Of a stretch of DNA of 45,633 bases, positions 6,134 through 15,300 are shown piece after piece. This DNA is from Bacteroidaceae bacterium. Its GTDB lineage: Bacteria; Bacteroidota; Bacteroidia; Bacteroidales; Bacteroidaceae. The translations under genes were made by a program, and so were the position numbers. Under the pieces are notes generated by a model. The model did not search any database. It had not been told where the DNA came from and saw nothing but the letters and a program-made list of their open reading frames with translations. The DNA lies in the NCBI GenBank assembly GCA_017650045.1, contig JAGCFP010000015.1, forward strand, positions 1 through 45,633, written 5' to 3'. Positions within the stretch are counted from its first letter, which is position 1; every line of letters starts with the position of its first letter.

Positions 6134-7951
6134 TTATTTACTCAAACTGCGACAAAGTTCCTGGTTCTTCGCCCTTACTTGTGCTTCGTTCATCTTCACC
6201 ACCTTGCGATCATAAGTCAGCAAGCCATTTACCTCACCCTCACAATCAGTGGTTTGGGTATAGACAGCTGCAGAGAAACCACGCTTCACCAATTCCAGGA
6301 GTTGGTCAGCATACTTCAGGTATTCTGCAGTCACCTCCTCACTGCTCTTAAACTGCACATAGCCCCAGTTGCGATCAGCAAACCACAAATGCCCTTCAAG
6401 AGCCAAACCAATGCCACCATACTCACCCAGCACATTCACGCGACTGCCATCATAGAGATACATATCAGGTGCAGGATAGTTGTGCAAATCCAGAATATCG
6501 CCTGTGGTATAGAAGTTGCCACCACTGGCAGGATTTACCAAGCGTGAAGGGTCATACTGCTTTGTCCACTCCGTGATTTCCTGCGTCTTGAACTGACCCC
6601 AAGCCTCGTTGAATGGTACCCAAACTACGATGCAAGGATGTGAGTAAAGGGCATCAATGATTTCTTTCCATTCACGACGATAATTAGCTTCAGATTCTGT
6701 ACTGCGCTGAAATTCTACCCCTGTGAAATAGTTGTGGTTCTGCCATCTTGGACTACTGTCACCACTTGGCATATCTTGCCAAACGAGGATACCTAGACGA
6801 TCGCAATGGTAGTACCAACGATCCATCTCTACCTTCACATGCTTGCGAATCATATTGAAGCCCAGGTCCTTGGTCTTCTGGAGGTCGTATGCCAAAGCCT
6901 CATCACAAGGAGCAGTGTAAAGTCCATCAGGCCACCAACCTTGATCAAGTGGTCCCATTTGGAACTGATCCTTATTGTTGAGTTGCATACGCCAGATACC
7001 ATGTTCATCCTTATTTACAGAAATCTTGCGCATAGCAGCATAGCTGTTCACTGCATCTACTTCACGACCATTCTTCAGAAGTCGCACCTTCACTGTATAT
7101 AGATTAGGAGTATCAGGGGTCCACAACTTCATGTCTGCAGGCATCTGCACCATGATAGGCTGTCCGTTGATGGCTCCGCTTTTTGCAACTTGACGATTGC
7201 CATCAAAGACTGTGGCCTCTACTTGAAGACCACGTGTTGAAGCCTCATCCGTTAGCACCTCGATGCTAAGTTGGCGTGCATCAATATCAGGCGTTGTCTT
7301 CAAGGCAGCGATATGAACCTCATTTACTGGTTCCAACCAAACAGTCTGCCATATACCCGTCACAGCTGTGTACCAGATACTGTTAGGTTCCGCTACTTGC
7401 TTGCCATGAGGCTGATAGCCTTTATCCGTGGGATCCCACACACGCAACGTCAATTCATTGTTGCCCGCTTTCAAGGCATCTGTGATGTCGAAACTGAAAG
7501 GTTGGTAACCACCCACATGTCCACCTACATTCATGCCATTTACCCACACATCCGTCTTCCAATCCACTGCGCCAAAGTGCAACAGAATCCTTTTGCCTGC
7601 CCATGTTTTAGGGATATCAAATGTACGTTGATACCAAAGCTCTTGATTTGGCGTCACAGTCTTTCCCACACCAGAGAGTGCAGATTCCACAGCAAAAGGC
7701 ACTAAAATCTGACCATCAAAACTGGTAGGCGTCTGTGCCCCCTTATCTAAAATGGCATAATTCCACAAACCATTCAGGTTTTTCCATTCCGTACGTTCCA
7801 TGATAGGGCGCGGATACTCTTGCCACACGCTTTGCAGATTGATTTCATCAGCCCATTTAGTCTTGATCTTATCACCTGCAGGACTCCATTGTGCCAGGGC
7901 TGAAGCACAAAAAGCCATGCCCATAGTCATTAAGGTAAAGCTTCTTTTCAT
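6134..7951 (-). CDS. Secreted glycoside hydrolase family 2 protein
   Basis: 605-aa exported GH2 enzyme (beta-galactosidase, glucuronidase or mannosidase type; substrate not decidable by eye). A signal peptide ends near ALAQ (residue 21). A jelly-roll sugar-binding domain (ELWYQRTFDIP, GAVDWKTDVWVNG) is followed by an immunoglobulin-like domain (LWTPDTPNLYTV). A TIM barrel begins near residue 350 (TKDLGFNMIRKHVKVE, ILVWQDMPSG). The acid/base Glu lies in VPFNEAWG and the likely nucleophile Glu in NVLGEYGG. The protein is shorter than LacZ and has no extra C-terminal domains. It is the first gene of the GH2-GH97 pair, which together would remove beta- and alpha-linked terminal sugars from plant or host glycans. 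No SusCD pair or regulator is present nearby, so this is not a full polysaccharide utilisation locus within the window. Confidence 0.9.
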   Translation of the reverse strand: MKRSFTLMTMGMAFCASALAQWSPAGDKIKTKWADEINLQSVWQEYPRPIMERTEWKNLNGLWNYAILDKGAQTPTSFDGQILVPFAVESALSGVGKTVTPNQELWYQRTFDIPKTWAGKRILLHFGAVDWKTDVWVNGMNVGGHVGGYQPFSFDITDALKAGNNELTLRVWDPTDKGYQPHGKQVAEPNSIWYTAVTGIWQTVWLEPVNEVHIAALKTTPDIDARQLSIEVLTDEASTRGLQVEATVFDGNRQVAKSGAINGQPIMVQMPADMKLWTPDTPNLYTVKVRLLKNGREVDAVNSYAAMRKISVNKDEHGIWRMQLNNKDQFQMGPLDQGWWPDGLYTAPCDEALAYDLQKTKDLGFNMIRKHVKVEMDRWYYHCDRLGILVWQDMPSGDSSPRWQNHNYFTGVEFQRSTESEANYRREWKEIIDALYSHPCIVVWVPFNEAWGQFKTQEITEWTKQYDPSRLVNPASGGNFYTTGDILDLHNYPAPDMYLYDGSRVNVLGEYGGIGLALEGHLWFADRNWGYVQFKSSEEVTAEYLKYADQLLELVKRGFSAAVYTQTTDCEGEVNGLLTYDRKVVKMNEAQVRAKNQELCRSLSK

Positions 7952-8100
7952 ACTATTATTAAGGTTAATTCATTTTTTCTTTGTACGAAAATACGACTTT
8001 TTTACAAAAAGAACTACTTTTTGTCTTTAAAAAGTGAAAGCAGGGCTGAAATTCGATAAAATAAGCATACCTTTAGTTGTGCAGAAGTTACTTTCAATCG

Positions 8101-8127
8101 GAAAAGTTCAAGTAAACTTGACTTTTC
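8101..8127 (+). promoter_or_regulatory. Inverted repeat over the -33 region of helicase promoter
   Basis: Left arm GAAAAGTTCAAGT (8101-8113) and right arm ACTTGACTTTTC (8116-8127) are complementary apart from one extra T, with AA between them. It overlaps the presumed -33 region of the helicase promoter and lies upstream of the predicted transcription start, so it is more likely a DNA operator than an RNA hairpin. Confidence 0.45.
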
Positions 8128-8148
8128 GCTCGTTTATTTGTATCTTTG
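8117..8148 (+). promoter_or_regulatory. Promoter of DEAD-box helicase gene
   Basis: CTTG (8117-8120), 20 bp, then TATCTTTG (8141-8148). The -7 element is perfect and the -33 element differs from TTTG at one base. It lies 33 bases before the start codon. Confidence 0.6.
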
Positions 8149-8181
8149 CGCCCTAATTTACTGATTTATACCATTTACTGA

Positions 8182-10080
8182 ATGAAGACATTTGAAGAAT
8201 TGGGCGTTTCGGAAGATATTCGACGCGCCATTGAAGAACTGGGTTTTGTTGCCCCTATGCCTGTACAGGAAGAAGTGATTCCGTATCTGTTAGGCGAGAA
8301 TAATGATGTAATAGCCTTGGCACAAACGGGTACAGGAAAGACGGCTGCCTTCGGATTGCCTATCATTCAGAAAACGGATGTCAGCCTACTTATCCCTCAG
8401 TCTCTTATTATCTGTCCAACGCGTGAGCTTTGCCTACAGATAGCAGGCGACTTGAGTGACTATGGCAAATATATCAAAGGACTGCACGTGCTTCCTGTTT
8501 ATGGTGGTTCTTCCATCGAAAGTCAGATTCGTTCCTTGAAGCGTGGCGTACAAATCATTGTGGCTACTCCTGGACGTTTGCTCGATTTAATGCGTCGTGG
8601 GGCTGTTTCTCTTTCCACTGTGCAGAACGTGGTAATGGATGAGGCAGACGAAATGCTCGACATGGGCTTTTCTGAAGACCTGAACGCTATTCTTGCAGAT
8701 GTACCTGCAGAGCGCAACACATTGATGTTCAGTGCCACCATGAGCAATGAGATAGAGAAGATAGCCAAGACTTATCTGCATGATGCGAAGGAAATCACTA
8801 TTGGGAAACGCAATGAGAGTACCCACAGCGTGAACCATGTGGCCTATTGCGTGCATGCCAAGGATAAGTATGCAGCCTTGAAACGCATTGTTGATTTCTA
8901 CCCAGATATCTACGCCATCATTTTCTGTCGTACACGCCTGGAAACCCAGGAAATCGCAGATAAACTCATGCAAGATGGTTATAATGCTGATGCCCTTCAT
9001 GGCGACCTTTCTCAAGCTGCACGCGACCAAGTAATGCAGAAGTTCCGCATCCGCCATCTGCAACTCTTAGTAGCTACTGATGTGGCTGCACGCGGACTTG
9101 ATGTTGATGACCTGACACATGTCATCAACTATGGTCTCCCTGACGATATAGAATACTATACCCATCGTAGTGGTCGTACAGGTCGTGCTGGTAAAACTGG
9201 TACCAGTATCGCCATCATGAACCTGCGTGAAAAGACCAAGCAACGCAACATAGAACGCGTTATTGGCCATGAATTCAAGCAGGGAGTGATGCCAACTGGT
9301 AAGCAGATCTGTGAAAAGCAACTTATGAAAGTGATTGACCAACTCGAGAAAGTGCATGTGAACGAAGAAGACATCACAGACTTCATGCCTGATGTGTATC
9401 GTAAACTCGACTGGCTCGATAAGGAGGAACTGATTAAGCGCATGGTATCCTTGGAATTCAATCGTTTCTTAGATTACTACCACGATCGTGAAGAAATAGA
9501 GGTTGTAAATGTCGAGAAACCCAAGCGTAAGGAGAAAGCCAAAGAGCCTAAAAAGGGTGGACGCTCACGCATTGCAGAGCCAGGTTATTCACGTTTGTTT
9601 ATCAATATGGGTAAGACAGATGGCTTCAATCCTAAGGATCTCATGAACCTGCTCAACAAGAATGTACATGGTCATGTGGTGATGGGTAAGATAGACCTCA
9701 TGCAGAACTTCTCTTTCTTTGAGGTGGAAGAAGGACGTGCAGAGGATGTGGCACGTTACATGACAGGTGCCAATTATCATGGTCGTAAAGTAACTGTGGA
9801 ACTAACCAACGAAAGTGAGGAAGCTGCTTCCAAGAAAGGCAAGAGTCGCAAATCCAATGCTACTTCTTATCCAGAACGTAAACGTCAGGAACAAGATGGA
9901 GGTCGTCGTGGTCGTCAACGTAATCCTGAAAAACCTGCCAAAGAAAAGAAGGCTAAGCCAAGTCGTGAAGAACGTGGCTATACCAAAGCACGTGGACGTA
10001 AAGATGATTGGAAACAATTCTTCATCCACGACGATGCTAGTGCTGATGTTTGGGAGAAGGACAAGAAAGGCAAGAAATAA
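8182..10080 (+). CDS. DEAD-box ATP-dependent RNA helicase
   Basis: 632-aa RNA helicase, cytoplasmic, probably in ribosome assembly or cold-related RNA remodelling as for CsdA/DbpA-like relatives. All core motifs are visible: Q motif (GFVAPMPVQEEVIP), motif I AQTGTGKT (47-54), PTREL, TPGRLLD, DEAD at 153-156, SAT, VATDVAARGLD and HRSGRTGRAG. After the two RecA domains comes a linker and then a DbpA-type RNA-binding domain (YSRLFINMGKTDGFNPKDLMNLLN, described by its key residues; roughly residues 470-550). A highly basic low-complexity tail follows. The gene stands alone between divergent and convergent neighbours and has its own promoter. The long basic tail is common in Bacteroidota homologues and probably adds RNA affinity. 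Confidence 0.93.
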   Translation: MKTFEELGVSEDIRRAIEELGFVAPMPVQEEVIPYLLGENNDVIALAQTGTGKTAAFGLPIIQKTDVSLLIPQSLIICPTRELCLQIAGDLSDYGKYIKGLHVLPVYGGSSIESQIRSLKRGVQIIVATPGRLLDLMRRGAVSLSTVQNVVMDEADEMLDMGFSEDLNAILADVPAERNTLMFSATMSNEIEKIAKTYLHDAKEITIGKRNESTHSVNHVAYCVHAKDKYAALKRIVDFYPDIYAIIFCRTRLETQEIADKLMQDGYNADALHGDLSQAARDQVMQKFRIRHLQLLVATDVAARGLDVDDLTHVINYGLPDDIEYYTHRSGRTGRAGKTGTSIAIMNLREKTKQRNIERVIGHEFKQGVMPTGKQICEKQLMKVIDQLEKVHVNEEDITDFMPDVYRKLDWLDKEELIKRMVSLEFNRFLDYYHDREEIEVVNVEKPKRKEKAKEPKKGGRSRIAEPGYSRLFINMGKTDGFNPKDLMNLLNKNVHGHVVMGKIDLMQNFSFFEVEEGRAEDVARYMTGANYHGRKVTVELTNESEEAASKKGKSRKSNATSYPERKRQEQDGGRRGRQRNPEKPAKEKKAKPSREERGYTKARGRKDDWKQFFIHDDASADVWEKDKKGKK

Positions 10081-10135
10081 GCCTTGACAAACGCAAATCA
10101 AAAGGTATAACTCAATATAAACGGGTAAATCAGCG

Positions 10136-12379
10136 CTACTTAAGCCGTTTGCGCAGTGTAAGTACATTTTTGCCGCCCTTGAATGCAGAGGTGTCTCCTG
10201 CCTTTTCTTTCACGCGCTCATAATTGATGGAATCCATGTACTGGCGAATCATGAAAATGCCAAGACCGCCGATAGGACGATCTTCTGCTGACAGCGTTGT
10301 GTCTGCCTTGGCATAGGTAGTAGGATCGAATGGTGCACCATAGTCGGTAATAGTGAACTTCAGGCGCTCTTCATTGGCCTCTGCGTCTATCTGCACTGTG
10401 CCCACTGTGCCCTTAGGATAGGCATAGTTCATCACATTGACAACGGCTTCTTCTACAGCAAGATTCATCTCCATGGTCTGACCAGCATCAAACTCCAACG
10501 CCTCACAGACTTCATCGATAAAAATAGCCAGCTGTGGAATAGTCTGCACATCGTTTGGCAAGGTAATGCTGCGCTGCAAACGGGCAGAGAGTTTTTTGCG
10601 GTTGTAAAGGATAGCAAGCATAGTGAGGTCATCACTCTGCTCTGCGCCTTTCACGAAAGCATTGACCGAATCTGTCATGTGCTTAATGATACCCTTAGGG
10701 GTATCTGAAATGATAGACTCCAGCATTCGCTGATCTCCATAGAGCGTACCGTCTGCCTTCATGGCTTCGGTGAGTCCGTCGGTAAAGAGGAAAAGGGTAG
10801 TGCCTGCCTCAAGGGTAGTTTCCTGGACTGTATAATCCCAACCCTTCATAATGCCCAGAGGCAGATTGCTGTCGCATTCCAACTCAGTGACCTTGGGTTC
10901 GGAACCATTACTGATAAGTATCGGCACCTCATGACCAGCATTACAGTAGCGCAGGAGGCCTGTAGGCAAGTCAAGCACACCTACAAAAAAGGTCACAAAA
11001 AGGCTGTTGAGATCGTTCTCTGATCCCGTATTATTGATGGCACTGACGATGCGATGGGGCTTGGTCTCTCGGGCTGAGATGTTGCGGAAAAGCGTGCGTG
11101 TGACAGCCATCACGAGGGAGGCCGGAACACCCTTTCCTGCCACATCACCGATGCAGAAGAAGAGTTTCTCATCACGAATATAGAAATCGTAAAGGTCACC
11201 TCCAACTTCTTTTGCAGGCACCAGCGTTGCATATATATCCACATCAGTACGCTCAGGGAAAGGAGGAAACTCCTTTGGCAACAAGCCCATCTGGATGGCA
11301 TTGGCAATCTGCAACTCACTCTCGATGGCGGTCTTCTGCTTCTCGGTAACGGCCAATCGACGGGAATTGCGGATGGAGAGCCAGAGGATGAAACCCATCA
11401 AAGCAAGACCTGCCAGCACCATGAACAATAGCCTGAGGCCCAAGGCGCGCAACTCGCCATAGATTTCACTATCGAGGCATACGATGGCCATAGACCAGCC
11501 GGTATCTCCCTCTACAGGGGCATAGAATACGTATTTCTTCACGCCAAGGCTGTCGACGATGGTGCCTTGCCCACTCTTGCCTTCCATCATCTCACGGTTA
11601 ATACGCTCTCTAATGGTATCATTCAGTGAAGCGGTGACTTCCTGGATGGTGCGATTCATGACGTAGCTGTCGATAGGGCAAGCCATGATCCTACCTGTCC
11701 GTGAGATCATCAGGTTGAAACTAGAAGGGTAAATGTGCCTGGCATTGATGACCTGCGAAAGCCAATCGAGGGATACATCGGCAGTGAACACACCTACACT
11801 TCTACCAGATGCATCGTGAATGGGCACGGAATAGGTGGACATGATGATCTCTCCTCCGCCTTCATCGAAATAGGGTTCACTCCAGCATCCATGCCCTGCT
11901 TTCATAGGGGCCGTGTACCACTCCATGGTGTGATAACGGTAGGTGTCGGTGCCCAACTGCTTTTGTTCCAGCCTGCCATTGCTCCTGAACGTATAGGGTG
12001 AATATTGTTCGCCTTTCTCGGGGTAATAATAGGGCTCGAAAGCCACGGCGCTACCCATAATGATTTCATTGTCGAGCAGTGTCTTCTCCGTCACCATATA
12101 CAAGGAGTCTGGCTGTGAAAGGCGTTGCTCCACATCCCACACCATATTGGCCACAGCCACCTCTACGGCCGTCATCACATTCTGAATCTCGAGATCCTTC
12201 ATATCAAGTTCAGTCTGCGCACGGTGTTCCACCTCTGCACGTATGCCTCTGGTGGCAGATCGGTACTGCATGGCGACGGTGATTTCCATAAGGATAGCAG
12301 CAATGACGATCACGGCTATTCCGGGTAGGGAACGGTTTTCTGTACTAAGCTTGCGAATGATGTCTGTCCATTTTTTCAT
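10136..12379 (-). CDS. SpoIIE-type protein phosphatase with periplasmic sensor and HATPase domain
   Basis: 747-aa inner-membrane signalling protein. A TM segment (about residues 19-35) precedes a large periplasmic dCache-like sensor region (about 40-310; FEPYYYPEKG, YSVPIHDASGRSVGVFTADVS). A second TM segment (about 312-335) leads to a helical linker (QIANAIQMGLLP in spirit). The PP2C/SpoIIE domain contains KEVGGDLYDF, GDVAGKGVPASL and LFLFTDGLTEA. The C-terminal HATPase resembles anti-sigma kinases (LAVEEAVVNVMNYAYP, GGLGIFMIRQYMD). Such fusions usually control a partner-switching cascade by dephosphorylating a STAS anti-sigma antagonist; no STAS protein is present in the window. It is the last gene of the ruvB-flippase-DUF389 run, 25 bp after DUF389, so it may sense envelope conditions. 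Confidence 0.9.
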   Translation of the reverse strand: MKKWTDIIRKLSTENRSLPGIAVIVIAAILMEITVAMQYRSATRGIRAEVEHRAQTELDMKDLEIQNVMTAVEVAVANMVWDVEQRLSQPDSLYMVTEKTLLDNEIIMGSAVAFEPYYYPEKGEQYSPYTFRSNGRLEQKQLGTDTYRYHTMEWYTAPMKAGHGCWSEPYFDEGGGEIIMSTYSVPIHDASGRSVGVFTADVSLDWLSQVINARHIYPSSFNLMISRTGRIMACPIDSYVMNRTIQEVTASLNDTIRERINREMMEGKSGQGTIVDSLGVKKYVFYAPVEGDTGWSMAIVCLDSEIYGELRALGLRLLFMVLAGLALMGFILWLSIRNSRRLAVTEKQKTAIESELQIANAIQMGLLPKEFPPFPERTDVDIYATLVPAKEVGGDLYDFYIRDEKLFFCIGDVAGKGVPASLVMAVTRTLFRNISARETKPHRIVSAINNTGSENDLNSLFVTFFVGVLDLPTGLLRYCNAGHEVPILISNGSEPKVTELECDSNLPLGIMKGWDYTVQETTLEAGTTLFLFTDGLTEAMKADGTLYGDQRMLESIISDTPKGIIKHMTDSVNAFVKGAEQSDDLTMLAILYNRKKLSARLQRSITLPNDVQTIPQLAIFIDEVCEALEFDAGQTMEMNLAVEEAVVNVMNYAYPKGTVGTVQIDAEANEERLKFTITDYGAPFDPTTYAKADTTLSAEDRPIGGLGIFMIRQYMDSINYERVKEKAGDTSAFKGGKNVLTLRKRLK

Positions 12380-12404
12380 CTAACACGTCATTTACGGGTT
12401 AATG

Positions 12405-13781
12405 TCATTTCACCATCACCTTAAGTTCGTCGTTCCCTGTGCGGGCCTTAAGCCATTCTGTGAGTTTCTCCAGGGTAGCGGCATCGAGGCGCTTGGAGGT
12501 GGTCACGATAGCGGTAGGAATGGTATCTGTGCGCAGTGAATCTACATCGTATTCTATGGCTTCCGAGAGAGAGAACGTGCGTATGGTAGGATAGAGCACC
12601 TTCAGTTCTGGAATGATGGAATTGCCCAGTTCATCATAGGCCTTAAACTGGCGCAACTTACGCTCCAAAGAGTCTATCTGCACGGCCTGCTGACGCAGGC
12701 GTTCTTCGCCATTCTGATAGAAATCTTCCAACACCTTGGAGCGCAGGGTGGTGATGTCTAGGTCGGTACCTGTATTTCCACTCACGCCCTGCAAGATTAC
12801 GAGGCGCACATTCTCCAAACTATATTCTCCCATCCTGCTGCGTGCGACGGAGATGGTGGAGTCTGGGACTTCCTGGCCAACCATCACGACACGGATCTCG
12901 CTGTCCTTGCCCTTGCGGGTGATGCGCTTATCGACTACCTGTGCATTGTCGAACGACAGTTGCTCGCGGATGAAGCGGTTAGCAGCACTATCGAAGTAGG
13001 TATCACGCAAGATACCCACTGTGAGGTAGATGGCAGGAATCATAGTGATTACCACTAAGGCTAGAATGTATTTGCGTACTTGCTTCTCGCGGATGGAATC
13101 GACCTGCTTCTTCTTCTGGAATCCCAGAAAACGCACACAGAGCAAGGTTGCAGCACAGATAAACACAGAATTGATAAAATAGAGGTAGAACGCGCCCAGG
13201 AAATAGACTAAGTTGCCCGTAGCCAAGCCGAAACCAGCCGTACAGAGCGGAGGCATCAGGGCGGTGGCGATGGCAACACCTGGCAGCACATTGCCCTTGT
13301 TCTTACTGGTAGTGGCCACGATGCCTGCCAATCCACCCATCAAGGCGATGAATACGTCATAGATGGTAGGCGATGTGCGCGCCAGGAGTTCCGACATATT
13401 GCCCGTGACAGGGAAGATCAAGAAGAATAGGGTGGCGGTGATCACACTAAACAGCGTGGTGATGAGGTAGCTCTTCGCTGAGCGCTTCATCAGCTCTATG
13501 TCGTTGATGCCCACAGACAGACCTATGCCCATAATAGGTCCCATGAGCGGTGAGATAAGCATGGCACCGATGATCACAGCGGTAGAGTTGACCGTGAGTC
13601 CCAAGCTGGCAATGAAGATGGCGAAAATCAACACCCAGAGATTGGTTCCTCTGAACTCTACGCCTTTCTGGATAGAATCTATGGTGTCGGCCTCATGCTC
13701 CTTTTCACGTCTCAAATCAAGGTATTCCCTAAAGAATGCCCTGATGGCAAAGATGTTTCTGTCTGGATTGGGGGTAGGCAT
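12405..13781 (-). CDS. DUF389 family membrane protein
   Basis: 458-aa inner-membrane protein of the DUF389 family, function unknown. An N-terminal cytoplasmic stretch of about 45 residues is followed by several TM helices with the family signature VNSTAVIIGAMLISPLMGPI near residue 64, then AGIVATTSKNKGNVLPGVAIATALMPPLCT near 155-185 (key residues only). After the last TM (about 232-252) there is a soluble, probably periplasmic domain of about 200 residues with a coiled-coil-like stretch (EERLRQQAVQIDSLERKLRQ). It lies 12 bp after the flippase and 25 bp before the phosphatase, consistent with one transcript. Confidence 0.85.
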   Translation of the reverse strand: MPTPNPDRNIFAIRAFFREYLDLRREKEHEADTIDSIQKGVEFRGTNLWVLIFAIFIASLGLTVNSTAVIIGAMLISPLMGPIMGIGLSVGINDIELMKRSAKSYLITTLFSVITATLFFLIFPVTGNMSELLARTSPTIYDVFIALMGGLAGIVATTSKNKGNVLPGVAIATALMPPLCTAGFGLATGNLVYFLGAFYLYFINSVFICAATLLCVRFLGFQKKKQVDSIREKQVRKYILALVVITMIPAIYLTVGILRDTYFDSAANRFIREQLSFDNAQVVDKRITRKGKDSEIRVVMVGQEVPDSTISVARSRMGEYSLENVRLVILQGVSGNTGTDLDITTLRSKVLEDFYQNGEERLRQQAVQIDSLERKLRQFKAYDELGNSIIPELKVLYPTIRTFSLSEAIEYDVDSLRTDTIPTAIVTTSKRLDAATLEKLTEWLKARTGNDELKVMVK

Positions 13782-13793
13782 AGTGCGTAAGTA

Positions 13794-15236
13794 TTATTTA
13801 ATGAAACGATTAATTATAGGAATGCTCTTTAAAGGTAGGTCTTTCCTGACCAAATAAGCTACGAAAATAAGGAGCAGCAACGTACGGAAGACTAGACGCA
13901 GTATTAGATTATTAATAGGTGTATAAACACCTACTATATATAATATGGCTGCCAACAACACATACCCTGCAATAGAGCGCAACGGATATTTAATGGGAAA
14001 TTTCTTTTGTCCCATAAAGTAAGAGAGCAGCATAGCTGTACCATAACCAGCAAAACCTGCCCATGCGCAGGCATGATAACTGAAGCGAGGAATGAACAAC
14101 ACATTAATGCCAACTAAAACCACACATCCAATCAATGAGAAATAGGCTCCCCACTTGGTCTCATCGATTAACTTATACCAGAAGGAAAGGTTGAAATAGA
14201 TACCCATGAATATTTCCGCCATCATCACGATAGGCACCACATCCAGTCCTGACCAATAGTCACGACCAATGATATAACGCAGGATATCCAGATAGAACAT
14301 CACTGCCAGATATGCCAAAAGCGTGAAGATGATAAAAAATTTCATGGCCTCAGCATAGACTTCCTTGTTGTCCTTGTCCTGACTTTTTCCGAAAACAAAA
14401 GGCTCGTAAGCATAGCGGAATGCCTGCGTAAGCATCGCCATGATCATGGCTATCTTTACAGCTGCGCCATAGATACCCAGTTGCACAATGCCTTCAGCCT
14501 CATCAGGATAAACTTTGGGGAAAATAATCTTGTCTGCTACCTGATTAAGAATACCAGCAATACCCAAAACCAATAATGGCAGACAATAGCGGAACATGCG
14601 ACGGAACATTTCCTTATCAAACACATAGTTGAAGCCTGTAAACTGTGGCAACAAGCACACCATGATAAGGCTGGTACAAATCAAGTTGATGGCAAACGCA
14701 GCACCTGCATCACTGCCCTTTAAACCCTTATAGTAAATAAGGTTGAGGGTGATGCTCAGGAATATAAAGAGCAATTTGAGCGAAGCAAATCGAATAGCTT
14801 TCTTCTGATAGCGAAGAAAGGCAAACGGAATGGCCTGTATGGCATCCATCGTCACCACAATCATCATCATTCCCACATACCACGGATGCTCTGCATAACC
14901 CATCCATCCTGCAATGGGAGCCAAAAAGAGTAAACCCAAAAGCAGAAATACGGAAGCCCCCATGCTTACAAAAAGCAAAGAAGTGCTATAGACGCGCATA
15001 GGCTCATCCTTGCCATTATTGGCAAAGCGGAAGAAGCCTGTTTCCATGCCACAAGTAAGGATAACCAACACCAATGCTACCCATGCATAGACATTAGTCA
15101 CCACGCCATAGCCGCCACTCTGTGCTGACATGGCTGATGTATGTATAGGCACCAGCAGATAGTTTAGGAACCTGCCTATGATACTACTGAGTCCATAAAT
15201 CGCAGTATCTTTTGCCAATGATTTTAACGATGCCAT
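13794..15236 (-). CDS. Oligosaccharide flippase / polysaccharide biosynthesis membrane protein (MOP superfamily)
   Basis: 480-aa polytopic membrane protein with about 12-14 hydrophobic helices and no large soluble domain. It fits the Wzx/MurJ branch of the MOP exporter superfamily, which flips lipid-linked sugars or peptidoglycan precursors. The N-terminus (SLAKDTAIYGLSSIIGRFLNYLLVPIHT, key part SSIIGRFLNYLLVP) and the segment LLVLGIAGILNQVADKIIFP are typical. The substrate cannot be told. It follows ruvB by 64 bp on the same strand, an arrangement I recall as frequent in Bacteroidales, and precedes DUF389 by 12 bp. No glycosyltransferases lie nearby, so it is not part of a capsule cluster here. 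Confidence 0.85.
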   Translation of the reverse strand: MASLKSLAKDTAIYGLSSIIGRFLNYLLVPIHTSAMSAQSGGYGVVTNVYAWVALVLVILTCGMETGFFRFANNGKDEPMRVYSTSLLFVSMGASVFLLLGLLFLAPIAGWMGYAEHPWYVGMMMIVVTMDAIQAIPFAFLRYQKKAIRFASLKLLFIFLSITLNLIYYKGLKGSDAGAAFAINLICTSLIMVCLLPQFTGFNYVFDKEMFRRMFRYCLPLLVLGIAGILNQVADKIIFPKVYPDEAEGIVQLGIYGAAVKIAMIMAMLTQAFRYAYEPFVFGKSQDKDNKEVYAEAMKFFIIFTLLAYLAVMFYLDILRYIIGRDYWSGLDVVPIVMMAEIFMGIYFNLSFWYKLIDETKWGAYFSLIGCVVLVGINVLFIPRFSYHACAWAGFAGYGTAMLLSYFMGQKKFPIKYPLRSIAGYVLLAAILYIVGVYTPINNLILRLVFRTLLLLIFVAYLVRKDLPLKSIPIINRFIK

Positions 15237-15300
15237 CTTTTTCTATTTTATTGAGGATTGAGAATCAATCTTCCTAATGGCAATTCTCAATTTTCAATTT

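Noticed and set aside
15257-15291. Inverted repeat ATTGAGAAT/ATTCTCAAT after ruvB as a terminator
   Set aside because: It is AT-rich with a 17-base loop and lies in a same-strand gap; too weak to call.
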